From assembly GCA_030248065.1 (NCBI GenBank), contig JASAMV010001966.1, positions 62,001 to 126,000 on the forward strand: a stretch of 64,000 nt of DNA. The letters run 5' to 3'. The DNA comes from Rhynchonema sp. JSB1_4 (lineage: Eukaryota > Nematoda > Chromadorea > Monhysterida > Xyalidae). The notes under the pieces are model-generated. The model worked only from the letters and a program-made list of their open reading frames with translations. It was not told where the DNA came from and did not search any database. Positions 1-12,885 of this stretch are shown here, piece by piece. Every line of letters starts with the position of its first letter. Positions within the stretch are counted from its first letter, which is position 1. The translations under genes and the position numbers were made by a program.

Positions 1-3000
1 AGTCATTTGCACTCCCACGTGTGATTTGCTATTGACACCTGAACCGAGTTACAATTGTAATACATACATAAACGTAGGTTTATTTTCCATTAGAAACTGA
101 CTACATAGGTATACCTGGACTTCGTCTCTTATACTTTGTATATCAGTCATAAACTCTTGCAATCTATGTATCGTTGTGCTGCCGTTTTGGTTCAATGTTG
201 CGATAGTGTACAGGAAGTATTGCTTACAACTACTACATACAAAATGTGAAGGATTCTCTGGCCACTTTATGTCTGCACTGTATGTATGTAGGTGGGTGGG
301 TGGACTTACGTTATTCAATGCATCTTTATGTTTTGATTGTTTTTATACCCGTATCGTCTTATCAACTGCGCAATGCTCGTACAAAACTACATTATGTAAG
401 TCAATTCAGTACCCAAGCTAATTGGTATTCGAACATTGAACTTGTACTGTACGCAAGCAGACGGGCACAGTATTATCATAATATCTCTCTGTGCTGGCAT
501 GGCGGACTGTCGGTCCCTTAGTTCTGAATTCTAGTACAGTGCGCATGAGCGTTTGTGCGACTCATAACTTCGAGTAAGACTCGGCGCATGGCAGCCTGAG
601 TTTTAGGCGCGTGGCGCCAACATTCTACTCTGCTTGACAACAAGTGTTTTAGCAGGTGCAGGGGCATCCGAATACATATGTAGCTCGAAGCCTGTGTAGG
701 TATGTTTTTACTGATAACCTAAAAACTCAACAAGCTCCAAGAAGATCCTAGGCGGTACCTGGGCAGATTAGTTGCTCTCGGTCCCAACCGTGGTTAATAA
801 TGGTACCTGAACTGAACAAAAAATGCTCATCTTCCCCAAATCCGATATTCACGTCTCGCTAACTTTACCGAAATGTGGGACATTCAGCATTCTGTGTTCA
901 CCACCAATAGTTATTTTATTGAACATTGGTTTTTTCTGACATTCTTTTTTTGCCCCTTGGCTCCAGAATGTCGCGCTTCATAGGTGGCTGCTTTGTGGGT
1001 TGAGTCTCCGTGAACAGGGTGACCCAAACAGATCTTATCAGTTTGTTGTGTCCCAAAAACTATTGATGTACACGATTATTAGGTCCAATGTAACAACATA
1101 ACAGCTCTGTATCAGCTATTGTACCCGAGATAAAAAGTGTTGAATGTTTCTGCTTGCCAACTAATATGCCTTTCAGCAATAACAACAACAACATCAACAC
1201 ATGGACTTATTGCCTCATGTTAGACAAGTTGACACGTGTTGTGCGGGGTGCACCATGTCCTTATATACGAGTGGGTGCTAGTCCATTTGGGGACAATCAT
1301 TTGATTTTGTCGTTGGACTGCAGTAATCTTTGTTCAGAGCCAGCCTCTTTCGGAATTGGCAAGAGTGGTTATGGTTGCGTAAAATCCAAAGCCTCGACGT
1401 TCTTTTCACGTGGTCTGCATGCAACCAAACAAAAGAATCCCAATGTTCGAGCAGGTGGTGCCCCAAATGCAGGAGTGCCCATACCAAGTGTAAACATTGA
1501 CAATTTGTGTACACGTTTCCACAAAGTGCGTTCGATCCTGTTACAGAGCTGATTTGGCGGTTTTGGACCACACTATTTTTTCGAATTCTCAATTTTATGC
1601 TGCGTGTGTGCCTGATTTCCCAAGCTGTAGTTACACCTGCTCTGGTCCGTGACTTTGAATTTACCCATTACACATTGTGGTGATGCAGCAGGACCCTTGA
1701 TTTTCATATTTGTAAGTTCGGTGGAATATAGCCAATTAAAAAAGCGCGTGCTTTGTTGGGCAGTAAATTCCAAGTTGCCTGATGTTTCAAAAACGCCTGT
1801 TTTTTTCATGCTCTGATTTTTACTTGCCGACTAAATCATTCCATTGTTACTCACTGTTCCCAGAAATTCATGTCCAACCTCACTCTACTAACACGTGTAA
1901 ATTATTGGTTTATCGTTTATTTATTGAAAGCGCGACACAAATCCATCAGTACATTTTTGTGGTTTTGAGTTCCATGCCAAGGTAGTTCTCCAGGAATTCT
2001 GACAATTTTGTCCTACAATGGTAAAAAATGATGTATTGAGTTGGTGTTGAGTCAGTCCAAATAATACTCAATGTAAACATTACAAAACGTTCTTTTGCAA
2101 AATGTATTTAGTTCTCCGTAAAATGTTCTGTTGTGCGCGCTTCCCAAAAACAGCAGATGCTAAGCCTGTGCGTTGTACTGTAGTATACTTTTATTGCCGC
2201 ATAAGCTTCTATTCTACTGATAAAAACATACATGCTATTCTCCTGACATTGTTATAAGATTCTGTCGAAAAACCTGCTTCCAAGACTGAACGCTGAAGGA
2301 AACCAGTTATCGTGGAATTTAGTTTTGCATCGTAATACATTCGCAAAGAAAACGATGGATTTAAGTCGAATTTCTGCACAGATTCTATAGACGAAGCGCT
2401 CAGATTAAAAATTTTCCAAAGTCATTCCCATAACTTTGTGCTCTCTTGTCTGTTCATTGCGAAACCTATAAATTGCATTATCATCTAAATTGTCGTAAGT
2501 GCTCTAAATCACCACTTCAGGTGGCAGAAATGTACAGAAGGAGAGCACTTGTACTTTAGCCCATGTGCGTCCATAGGTTTATATTGATGGTCACAAAAGT
2601 TGCACTTCTGGGTCAGTGCATGCAAAGTGTATTAATTGAAGTGTATGTTTATACATGCCGCTGACCAGCGTAAGCCCATTTTGCATAAAAGTTTGTTTGC
2701 CTGCAAACCTTCACTCGTGATTGCTCAAAATGTTAGTGCCGTGACGCAAGTAGTCAAAATGTAATAATTCGTCAGGAAATTGGCGAATTTTACAGTACGT
2801 CATGCAGCACGCATACGGCATCAATATTCTGGATTGGCTAAACGTTGATCACATTAATCATGCACGCCCTAGTTGGGATGATGACAACTTTATCCACCAA
2901 GCGACAGGCGCGGCGGTGCTTGTTTTGTTGCATAAAACTTCCATAAATTAGTCACTTGTCATATATGTATGTACGTATATGTATGTATATAATACGAACA

Positions 3001-6000
3001 TGACCTGCTTGTCATCTGTCATTTTACTGTTGTTTTGTTTTTGTATACGATTCTCTCTCATAGTTTCAAATTATGCGATGAAAAAGGTGATTTTTAGCCC
3101 GATGCACAGATTACATTTATTTTTCACTTTAGCAAATCGCATCACACATTTCGTAGGTCGGTTGGTAACACGCAACATTTTGCTGTTTTGCACCCGCGTT
3201 TTTTTACAGCACAGCGTAGCCTCAGCCTGTGTCGGTCAAATAAAATTTTCCCACTGACTGACGTATTTTTATTTTTGATGACATTTCTCGCCGCGATAGT
3301 GCTCAGGTGGAAAAGTCGCAAATTCGCACCATAAGGTTCCAAGTTGTGGTTTCGATCTGGATTTTCGGCTCGAAAACCCGAAAAAGTGCGCATAACCTGT
3401 TTGTTGCACCAAAACGCAATGAGAAAAACGTTTTGCGGTGCGTTTAGTCATGAAAATACATACGGATGAAAAGGCGCGCAAATTTCTTCCCTGTTTGTAG
3501 CAAAAATCTGCGGTCCCCATTTTTTGTTTCAAACACTACCGGTGTGTTGCCATTTTACGTTGTGTTTGTGTGTCTAATTGCGCCTGATGCCAGCCACTTT
3601 TAGAAAATAATGAGAAAATGAGTTTGTTCGTTGTTGTCGAAGATTCCTCTCGACTTTATTTTGAAAAGACAAAGTTGTTGCGGGGTTTCCAAATCTAATG
3701 ATCGATTTATCGAAGAAAAAACAAAATTTGATAAAGTCAGTTTGTTTGCCGAAGTCTGTTTTATGATAGATACTGTAGATATATATTCGTGAAAGTCTGA
3801 GCGGTTGTTTTTTGGCGTCTGACAAACTCTTTCGTCTTTATTGTTGCAATTTTTTCGAATTGCGTGACGGATGTTTTTTATTTGTTTGTTTGTGTACTAC
3901 TATCTGGTAACATGAAAGTCTATTGCCAAGATTTTACTATACCTACATAGGAACATACCTTTCTGGCCAAATAAACTGATTAAAATGTTTCTTGCCATTG
4001 GTTTCCAGAATAGAGTTTCTCCAATTTGAAAGTGGTACACACCATTCGGGGCACTTTGATTTGGTTATGTCAGTTAAAGATAGGTTGTGTACCTCGTATG
4101 TACGTGGTGTCCATTTTGCTGCCGCAACTTGAAGAAGGCCAAGAGAATCTAATCAAGCTCTTCGAGGGTTTTCGTAAAGTAACACACAACCAAATGTTTG
4201 CAATTGTCAGAGTATGTATGTATGTGATAGCGGAATTTGGTGTTAGAACATGACAAAAACCGTTTAGAATGAGGTGTGTAGTACATATAGGGTATTGATT
4301 AGTGTGGTACATCTCTGTGGTAGGATAAACAGCGCAATAGTAGAAATGTTCCATAACATGATGCCCACTGCCTGTAACAGTCACCGAGTCACTACCTACG
4401 GTATTCTATAACTTTTCTCCAAGTTTAATTGTGTCACTCCATAATCGTTCGATGACTTTTACATAACCTCTTTGTTTTACCTATGTATGTATCGCGCCTG
4501 TCGAGTTTTGAGTTCTGGTTCTAGCAGAAACCTCACTGTACCGAAATCCAAAAGGACTTGGCACCAACAAGAATTGGCTCCATACACGTCAGACCTACTG
4601 TGCATCAGGTACTCGCACCAAGTCATCTGTCATACTTTGTAGTTGGCAGGGTTATGTCGTCTTATTGAGTCATATAGTTGAGGTTCCTTTGGTATCCACA
4701 GCAGGCACACCTCAGAACATTTGGGATCGGTTTTCGGTACATTATGCATCTTGGTATATGTAGCTTGAATTGCGCTAGCCGTCTGGTCATTCTGTTAGTT
4801 TTTGACTTCGATACTCCGACTCTTTTGAATGGCTACTCGCTTATTCGAAATGTATTCCAGTTTGCACCGAAGGGGTACCTATACATACATAAGGAACTAT
4901 GCCTTGTGTCATAGAATGGATGCATTAATGGGTTCGCAAAACTTGTCCAACAACAGCTTCCAAAACACCGACCATTCTGCTGGCCTAGGTATGTGTATGT
5001 ATACCTACATATCAATGTTACGTACATTCTATAGCTTTCAAAATGTCACAAGAATCGGCGAAAAATCGAATCTACAATAACCAAATGTTCAAAAACCCTG
5101 AACATCTCATTTTTTATTGATTTGATTTCCTGTGGGACAAAACGCTGCTTGAACTGCAAGAAAATGGGTGCAGCTGTGTATTTGATATTTGTCAAAACGC
5201 TCCCTCGCTGCCATATGGTTTAGAGAGATGAAAATGACAATGAAATGAATGCTTCTTTGTGGCCTATCAGACTCACATCAGGTTATTCATTCTCAGTCCA
5301 CATGTTTCACCCTAAAGCACGCGTGTGCCTTTATTTTACCAAGGGGGCTACTAATGAGCGGAAGAAGTTTATTTCAAAATTTTTTGCAGAAGTATTGCAG
5401 ACTGCTTTGTACCCGTTTTGTGAAGCTTGCGGTACACATTCAGAATGTTGGTGCTGTGCGCGTCAACACACACCTTTGTCACCCTCGCACTTTGTATGGT
5501 TAGCGTCGGTTCAGTCCAAATATTCAAACGCGCAGCACTACGATTCTGATTTTACCATTGCAGCGGATTCAGTATGCCAAACTGAATTCCCATCCCAGTA
5601 GCATTTTGCACAATATACCATGCCGTGGTGAAACGGCTTATATTACAGTGGTCCACTCAAGTATAGTCAAATCACTTCGTCAACTCACTTTGTAGAGTCT
5701 TCAACTCATCTCGTGTTGTGCCATGTATTATTTCACACGGGGCTGCAGCAGTGAGATGACGAAGTGATTTGACCACTTGAGTTGACCACTGTAATGTCAG
5801 TCAGTAAAGCGGACCGGCACAGCCCAATAGCAAGCAATGCACAGCGCTAATAAAATGTGTTTTTATGAGTTTGGTTTTCGGTACGTTACACGTGTAAGTG
5901 CTTATCCTCGTGTTGTGTTTGTGTTTTACAATGCATCAAGCACCCATTTTCTGGGACTGTACAGGTCTACATCGGTCTTATAAATGAATTTGTAAATTTC

Positions 6001-6406
6001 AAAATATTGGTGCTGCGTATATTCATCATTGTACAGCCGATGTCTTGTTCGTCATCGAAAGCCTGTGTCAAACTTGGTGATCTGATCGAATTTAATTTCG
6101 CTGCGTCACGAGTCATATTGATCACATTTTTCAAGATTTATGCTGATGCCTTTAATCTCGGCCAGCGTGAAAGCAGTTTCCTGGCACACGCAGAAAAAAA
6201 CTGTAGTTACGCTGGCCAAGATACATACGTGACATCAGGATCAGGGCATTGCGAAATATGAACAAGAGAATAAGTCTCTTGGTTGTGACTGGACCAAATG
6301 TGAACCGATTACCAAGTTCGATACCGGCTCAGAATTTCAGCATTCCGAAAATTTTGCGTCATATGATATGTAATGTCGAGCCATGCCAAGCCATGTGATG
6401 TTTCAG
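1..6406. other. No recognised gene; intergenic or 5' distal sequence
   Basis: I find no exon chain, RNA gene or recognisable domain here. Open frames such as 1154-1552 (132 codons, plus) and 5245-5601 (118 codons, plus) match nothing I recognise and lack supporting splice neighbours. The stretch holds short (ATGT)n runs around 2964-2995, one complete TA-flanked MITE at 5646-5791 and scattered copies of the short dispersed words described under findings. Confidence 0.5.
5646..5791. mobile_element. Mariner-like MITE with TA target-site duplication (family M1)
   Basis: A 146-bp palindromic element starts CAGTGGTCCACTCAAG and ends in the near-inverse GAGTTGACCACTG, with TA at both flanks (5644-5645 and 5792-5793). 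The inverted arms run about 40 bp and include AAATCACTTCGTCAACTCA. A copy of the same length lies at 9908-10053, and truncated or diverged relatives occur at about 33160-33250 and 51070-51215. TA duplication and CAGTGG ends are typical of Tc1/mariner MITEs. There is no coding capacity. Confidence 0.85.
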
Positions 6407-6576
6407 GCCGGACATATAAATAACCCGACCATCCAACGACGTCTGTCGACAATGCCTGGTGTCACAAATGCGACATCGATGCGACAGTTTGGCAGCGTCA
6501 AACATGTCGAGGCGCGACAACAATTGGCCGAAGCGTACAGTCAATTGCTCGATGTTGGCAGTCAACCTGATTTTAG
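6407..6576 (+). CDS. Coding exon, probably 5' part of the DLC-type RhoGAP gene
   Basis: The frame is open after a TGATGTTTCAG acceptor (phase 0) and ends at AG|GTACGG in phase 2. It reads AGHINNPTIQRRLSTMPGV, continues through a helix-like stretch (EARQQLAEAYSQLLDVG) and ends QPDF. It joins the exon at 6678 in frame. No domain is recognised. It is Asn/Gln/Ser-rich like the exons from 15624 on, and the pair ends in phase 0, which matches the phase of the exon at 15624. I therefore infer that it belongs to the same gene across a 9-kb intron. A separate small gene is possible. Confidence 0.6.
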
Positions 6577-6677
6577 GTACGGTGCACCTTCTTTATATTG
6601 ACCCTCCAATGGTAAAAAAAACTTTATATTCATCGAAAATGACGCATATACAACCTATCAACATCACTTTGTTACAG

Positions 6678-6819
6678 CGCTTTGATGGAGGTCGCAGCCG
6701 AATCAGCCACTGCACTGGACTCGCCCTTTAGCAATCAGGGAACATTACGTCGCAACAATGATGACTATGCTACACCAACCACGTCACCATATCAAACAAT
6801 GGTCGTTAGACATCAGAAT
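6678..6819 (+). CDS. Second upstream coding exon, probably same gene
   Basis: The exon follows a TTGTTACAG acceptor, takes one base to complete the codon split at 6576, and ends HQN|GTAAGT, a consensus donor, in phase 0. It reads ALMEVAAESATALDSPFSN and then a Ser/Thr/Asn-rich tail (NDDYATPTTSPYQ), a composition expected of a disordered region. No domain is recognised. Exact phase agreement with the previous exon and a strong donor support real coding sequence. The next coding exon I can identify is at 15624. Confidence 0.6.
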
Positions 6820-6999
6820 GTAAGTTTTTGGTGAAAGTTACATTATATGTAGTATTTTTACATTTAATTGTGGTATTGTGCCGCGTGCGCAAGGTTGCTA
6901 AAGATACTAAACCTCATTTAACGCCTTAATCTGGCATTCAAGCTTGGTGTCCGGTCGGGTTCGGATAGTCCTTGGGCACATCACATGTATCTGTTGTAC

Positions 7000-7182
7000 A
7001 GTGCCAAGCTGCAATTGCAGGCGATGTTGAGCCTGCACGGTTAAGAACAGAAACCACCGGAGCCTGCAGGCGCCTGTGTGCAGTCTTGGCTTGGCGCAGG
7101 CTCTAAGTGGCGTGTTTTTTTACTATGCAGGCGCGGCCTGCAGATGCCGGCAGGCTCAGCATCGCCCAGAATTGCAGCTTTG
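7000..7182. mobile_element. Palindromic MITE with AAGCTGCAATT arms
   Basis: The left arm reads AAGCTGCAATTGCAGGCGAT and then GTTGAGCCTGC. The right arm is its inverse, GCAGGCTCAGCATCGCCC then AATTGCAGCTT. TA dinucleotides flank the unit at 6998-6999 and 7183-7184, suggesting a Tc1/mariner-type insertion. The centre is rich in GCCTGCAG/CTGCAGGC words. There is no coding capacity. Confidence 0.65.
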
Positions 7183-8985
7183 TATACTGTATGTAATTTT
7201 TTGCTGTATTGGGGAAATGTGATATTTACCGCCTAACCCCTCATTTCCGAACCGAACCTCTCACCAAGTTTGATACCGGGAGCAATACCTATAATTCATA
7301 CCGGGATCATTCTGGGATCATTCTTTGATGGAACATGTGTATCACCAAGTTCTTTACTGTCCACGTTATGACGTCAGAAAATGTCTTTATCACCAAGTTT
7401 CGAGTAAAATCAGATTTTCACGCATGGGTCTCCCACCATGTATTGTTGCAAATCACTGTGGTCGGCCCCGGTCTTCTTTCCACCGAGCCCGAGTAAGATT
7501 TCACTTCATGCTCTGTTTCCAACTGCGCGGTTTCTTAAAAAAATCAAATGAGCAGCGCGCGGCACAAAGCAAGCCGCACAAAGTCGCAATATATAAAATT
7601 CATTACATTCTTTTTGCTCCCATCCGCCCACATTAGGATGGTATACTTCCACGCTACCCGGGGCAGGAAAGATTAACGGGGTTTTCTTTCGAAAACGGGG
7701 TTGAATTCGATTGTCATTGCTTCTTCTCTGACTTACGTAGTTTCTTTGTCGAAAGCCGCACCGTATAGCAAAGGAAGATTATGGACCCTCTGTGTCTCTG
7801 GCCGAGTAACATTTTGCCTTTATTGCTAAAAGTGCTGGAAATCGCTTAGCCCTTTTCCAGCACATGGAAGTGCGTTGAAACCCATATATTACTAATTCAG
7901 TCGAAATCCCTCCTGTTGATATGTACGCATGTTTTTCGCGTAAAGCTGGTTAGAAATGAAAATTTCATTTCGTTTTTGCTTGGGAGTGAGTGAAACGAGA
8001 AATAGCTCATGTAGTGTTCCCATAAAAGGAAATTCAAGAAAATGACGTGTGTGCCAAGCAAGCTTGCATCAGCTGTCATGTTTACTTTTCGATGAGACAT
8101 CAACCGCAAAGTAATCGAAACGCACGAACACATGCGACAAAATTCCTTGTGCTGGATACGTAGTTTTATTCGCTGTTTTTGCCTCAGGCCTAACACGCCT
8201 ACCTCAGATTCTGCGTGCCCTTATTATTTCCAACCCATACGCTGTCCAAAAATAAAGGTGGAAATCTGTGCACAGCTGCTTGGCTGCCCACAAATGGGTT
8301 CAAGCACTAAAACTTAGGCAGATATCCCGGACCTTGCATTCATGTCCGCACAGGGTCACCGCTGCAGTACCTTCTTATGGTCTCGGATTGGGGATGCGAA
8401 CGTTTTTTCGCTCCACCCGGTAGTTTCATAATGTGTGTATACACAGCGTAGTAAAGCCGGCGTGACGGAAAGTGCCAACGAATTTGGCTCTCGCACTTTG
8501 AAAATATTAGTACTGTGCATGTAACCTGATCATGACTTTTTCGTGAGAATCCTCCAGCATGCCTGAGATTCAGATACCTTTTTTAGAATATGTGGTTTGC
8601 TTATATCCACAGCACTAAAATTATGAATGAACAGACTGCACCATTGCTGATGAACGAAAATTCCTGCGCGAAGAGTTATCCTGGCCGGTGAGCACGATAA
8701 AAGCCTCGCTGTGATTTTGGCATTCTGGTTCTGTGTCCTGTGTCTTCCACTTGTCTTTGGCTAATGTTGGAGCCTTGATCGCATTTTGAACCAAACCCAA
8801 ACTTTCGCTGTCCAAGATTTAGCCCTCTAACCCAAACAAGCACACATGTGCGTTGCGCGTGTGCATCTGCTTCGAATTAGGCTACTGTCTTCGCGTGTGT
8901 GACGAGATGTGTATGTCATAGTGTACTCAGCCAGACTATTAGTGCCGCGCGCATAAAGCTTTTGCTCACAGCTGGAGCTAACTAA

Positions 8986-10471
8986 GGCCGCATTCACAAT
9001 GCAAGCGGATTAGCGGATTAGCCGATTAGCGGGCGAGATGCGCACGCTTTTGCATTCACAATGCAAAAAGCGGATTAGCGGGTTAGCGGATTAGCGGGCG
9101 AGCAACTTTTCACACCCGCTAATCCGCTAATCCGCTGCACGCGTGTGCATTCACAATGCAAAGCGGATTAGCCTGTTAGCGGATTAGCGGGTCCGCTAAT
9201 CCGCTTTTCACGATTAGAACTGGTTCTATTTTTTTTGCGGATTAGCACCGGAGGCGCACGTTCAGAAGTTTATTATTTGCCTTCAAAACATTTTCAGAGC
9301 ATGAAAAAAGTGTATATATTAGCAGCTTAACCACCTGCGTTCATTGGAAACGTTTTTGTTGCAGTTTGATGTTTGGAAAAGAGATTTTTACAACGTATGG
9401 TATCATTATCGCGTTCAGTTTCGACTCTACACGACAAGGTTGTAAAATGCTGTATTACAAAATGTGCTTGCTGTTTTTTCCGACGGGCTTTGCATCGTGG
9501 CGAAAGTAAAGCCAGCCAGCCAGCCACTTAAGAAATAACTTGCATCGAACAATCAATGCGAGAATGCAATTCAACTCATTCACATTTTTGCCACAGCAGC
9601 CAGCTATTTTTACACGGTTTCATATGAAAACAAAAAAACTGAAGAAATAATGTAAAGTGATGTCCATGGGCGGTGTCGTACACGCGCCCTATTATTCAGC
9701 AGGCCAGCACGCTACCGCTGCGCTTCGCAGCTCTGCATCGATCGTGCTATAAAGCGAGTGATAAACCTAGCAGCGTGTAAACTGCAAGTCTGTGTTGCGC
9801 TAAACTAGACAGTGCAGTGCTTATGATATCACACACGCGAAGGTTTGTTCGTGCATAAACACTGCGTCCTGCCTGAGGCGCATGTGGTCGAAGTTTGGCT
9901 AATATTACAATGGTCAACTCAAGTGGTCAAATCACTTAGTCAACTCACAGCAGTCCCAAATAAATGCGAGAAATAATACATGGCATTCGGGGTGAGTTGA
10001 CGAATCTACAATGTAAGTTGACAAAGTGATTCGACCACTTGAGTTGACCACTCTAATATACGCCTATGTGTTATTCGTGCTATTTTCGTGATCGGTGTTC
10101 CTATATTTCTGTTTATTGGTTGGAAATGCTGCAATCCAATGAAACATTTAGAATAACAACATTTGATTGATTTGATGTGTGTAATTTGCCATTTGTTGAA
10201 CAAAGAAAGACACAAACAACAAAATTTTGAAGTAAATCTACTTTTTCACCTAAACTCGGACGACGTGCATTGTGAGCGCAAACACTTTTTGCGGATTAGC
10301 GGATTAGCGGGTTAGCGGATTAGCGGGTCTCCAATTAGCTGACCCGCTAATCCGCTTTTTCAATTTCCATTGTGAATGCAAAAGCGTGCGCGAAAAGCGG
10401 GCCCGCTAATCCGCAACCCGCTAATCCGCTAATCCGCTAACCCGCTAATCCGCTGCATTGTGAATGCGGCC
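8986..10471. mobile_element. Harbinger-like element with AGCGGATTAGC subterminal arrays
   Basis: The 1,486-bp element begins GGCCGCATTCACAATGCA and ends in the inverse TGCATTGTGAATGCGGCC, flanked by TAA at 8983-8985 and 10472-10474. Both ends carry arrays of AGCGGATTAGC and its complement. Three-base TAA duplications and GGCC...ATTCACAATG ends suggest the PIF/Harbinger group. Inside are only short open frames on the minus strand (9327-9527, 10006-10215), which I do not recognise as transposase, and a nested mariner-like MITE (9908-10053). The 249-bp copy at 30836-31084 is an internally deleted relative. Confidence 0.75.
9908..10053. mobile_element. Mariner-like MITE, second full copy of family M1, nested
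   Basis: It has the same 146-bp length and arms (CAATGGTCAACTCAAGTGG...GAGTTGACCACTC) as 5646-5791, flanked by TA at 9906-9907 and 10054-10055. It lies inside the 1.5-kb Harbinger-like element and so inserted after it. Both copies share a central stretch that includes ATTATTTC; diverged copies elsewhere keep it as TATTATTTCTCGCGCTCA. Confidence 0.85.
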
Positions 10472-12711
10472 TAACGGCTCTGTTGCGAAAGGTTAATACT
10501 GATGTCGTTGACGAAAGTTGTGTATTAGTATAATCCAAAGTTTGCACCACTTGATCGCAGCCGATGCACCTGGCACTAACATTCTGAGAAAAATACATTT
10601 CGACAGTATGTGCGCACTTCTGTTCCGGTTTGTTGAGACACAATGCATCATGCTTGCGTGGACCAGAGTCAGTAAATCCAGAATGTCCATCCGATGTGCT
10701 ATGAAACAAACTAAAACCACAAGGTTTTTAAATTTTTTTTGATTGTCTTCATCGTCAAAAATGCTAGGTGGTTAGCATATAATTGACTTTTTTGCACAAC
10801 TTTTAGTGTGCAAGCCTGAACTCAACCAAACTATGTATACAGTACCTAAATATACGATCCACAATATCTGTTCTAGGACAGCTGATCTTGATTTTACCTA
10901 TATAGTCTGGTTTTGTGAATTGTTTTCATTCACGTGGGGTCCCAAATCCCAATCAAAAAATAACTACACGGGATACAAAGTCGCACGTGATACAAAGTCA
11001 CACGTGATACAAAGTATCCAGGCGCTACAATGGCGCGGGAGCAAATGTGTCCTCCAATCAATGTCAATCAAAGCTGCACTAAGATTGCGTCATGTACATA
11101 TACAGTGTTCATAGTGGGTGTTCTTTGGAACTTTGCTGGGACTGTCTATGTCTATATCAGGCGTATAAGCTAAATTTGTTTAGTGTGGTGCAGACGTTGT
11201 GCTAAAACCAGGGCTAAAACTGTGAATTGATGGCACTGTTATATGCACACGTCAGTTTTCTGGTCTCCAGGTCGGTACTCGAACTAGGTTGCTGTTCTTG
11301 GAAATACATATGTCACTTTCTACAGAACTGAAACCAATTCTCCAATCCAAACATGATACGCGCGTGGCACAAACATTTCGGGTTACCACTGTACTATTCA
11401 GTGGCAGGTATGTATGTACGCTATGTAGGTACGTAGATGAGTACCGCCTTTTGGTGATCCCGGCTCATTTTTTTATGCTCGCCATGAAACACTAAGTCCG
11501 ACATTTCGGTTGTGCTCTCAGAAACGTTGGGATTGGTTTCATAAACGCTCGGCTTTTGGGGCGATACTTTACCCACTAATGTACTGCATACCAAATAACA
11601 ATGATGCTGCTTATCAAGCCTTGGGCCCCAGGGAGAGTGTTCTGGACCAGCTGGATGGTCTTTGCTGCCCAAGCTGTAAACTTTGATCAGGCGGTATTAT
11701 CCGGCGTGTTTTAGTGGTTGTTGTCATGTAAGGTATTAGGAAGTGACATTGGCGTGTTTTCCACATTTGAAATTTAAAGTTATAAAGGTTATCGAAGTTC
11801 GTTCATTGGACCGGTTACCGATAAGTTTATCTGCCGAAACTTTGTCTAACTTAGTGGAATGGTCCTATCTGTGTAGCTGGATGGCCCACGGTAACCTATC
11901 CATTCCACAGCGCACCTGCCGTGGGGTCATAAACTGAACACACAATAACAACGCAAAACTGCATGGTATCTATGGTGCTGTGCCTACATCACCAGCTGTT
12001 TTATGGTTATGGGGCGCCAGCTGAGTGGCTATTGTTTATTATTTTTCGTCGGTATCTGAGTTGCAGTGTCATGTGCCAACACCCACCTACCCATGTACAG
12101 TATGTGTATGTATATATCTGTCCAGTCCAACTAACACTGGTTACATGCTAGGTTGACAGCATGTGTCGGGACATAGGAAAGTACGGCCACCCCAACGTTT
12201 GAGCGTATACTGTACCTTTGCAATGTCAATGTACCTGCAGAATTCCACAGCCCAAGTGTACCAAAAGCCATCGTCGTTTCCCTCGTAATGGCATGTATTT
12301 TGATATCAGTTCATATGATGGTGCATGAAACCCCCAGCTGCGGAGCTGCGTATGCGCACTCACGCGCGAAAAACAAACCAAAACAGTGTAGTGTGCTGCA
12401 ATTAATGACAAATTCCAGTGTTTTGTACCTTGCCTGATTTTCCAAGGATACGAATATGAATAGTTTCATAATGGCGTATTGTTCCCTGATATAGCAAGGA
12501 CTCTCAGAAATTGTTTTTCATCAGCTTGCTTGTGTACGTAATATCCCATATCATCCTTTATTTTGCGGTACACTTTGTAGCACGCGCGGGCGCGAGGTGC
12601 ACTTTCTGGCGCTTGTGATGCCGGCATGCAGCAGGTACCAGTTTGAAAAATGGATCCAATTTCTCGAATTGCTTTGAAGGAACAAACCCGCCACAGCGTG
12701 TGTCCCCTGTA

Positions 12712-12885
12712 CAGTGGTCACCCTTTACAGTGGCATGATGGAGTCATTAGTTTCAGTCACTATAACGAATATTCACTGCATTCGGTGGCATTCAGTGGGT
12801 CAGCGGCAGAATGAGGACCGAAAAGATCGTTAAAAAATATTCACTTTTCCAAGGGTCACGTCACACTTATTAAGTGGGCTCACTG
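12712..12885. mobile_element. Possible mariner-like MITE with TA flanks
   Basis: CAGTGGTCACCCTT on the left and AAGTGGGCTCACTG on the right form imperfect inverted ends, with TA at 12710-12711 and 12886-12887. The element is 174 bp and non-coding. The CAGTG terminus with TA duplication suggests a mariner-like MITE, but the arms match only about 10 of 14 bases. Confidence 0.45.

Noticed and set aside
1154..1552. 132-codon plus-strand open frame beginning MPFSNNNNNIN
   Set aside because: An overlapping 104-codon minus-strand frame covers most of it, no domain is visible and no neighbouring exons support it.
8986..9215. Regularly repeated AGCGGATTAGC units that look like a CRISPR array
   Set aside because: They occur in both orientations, without spacers of even length, inside a TAA-flanked inverted-repeat transposon in a eukaryotic genome.
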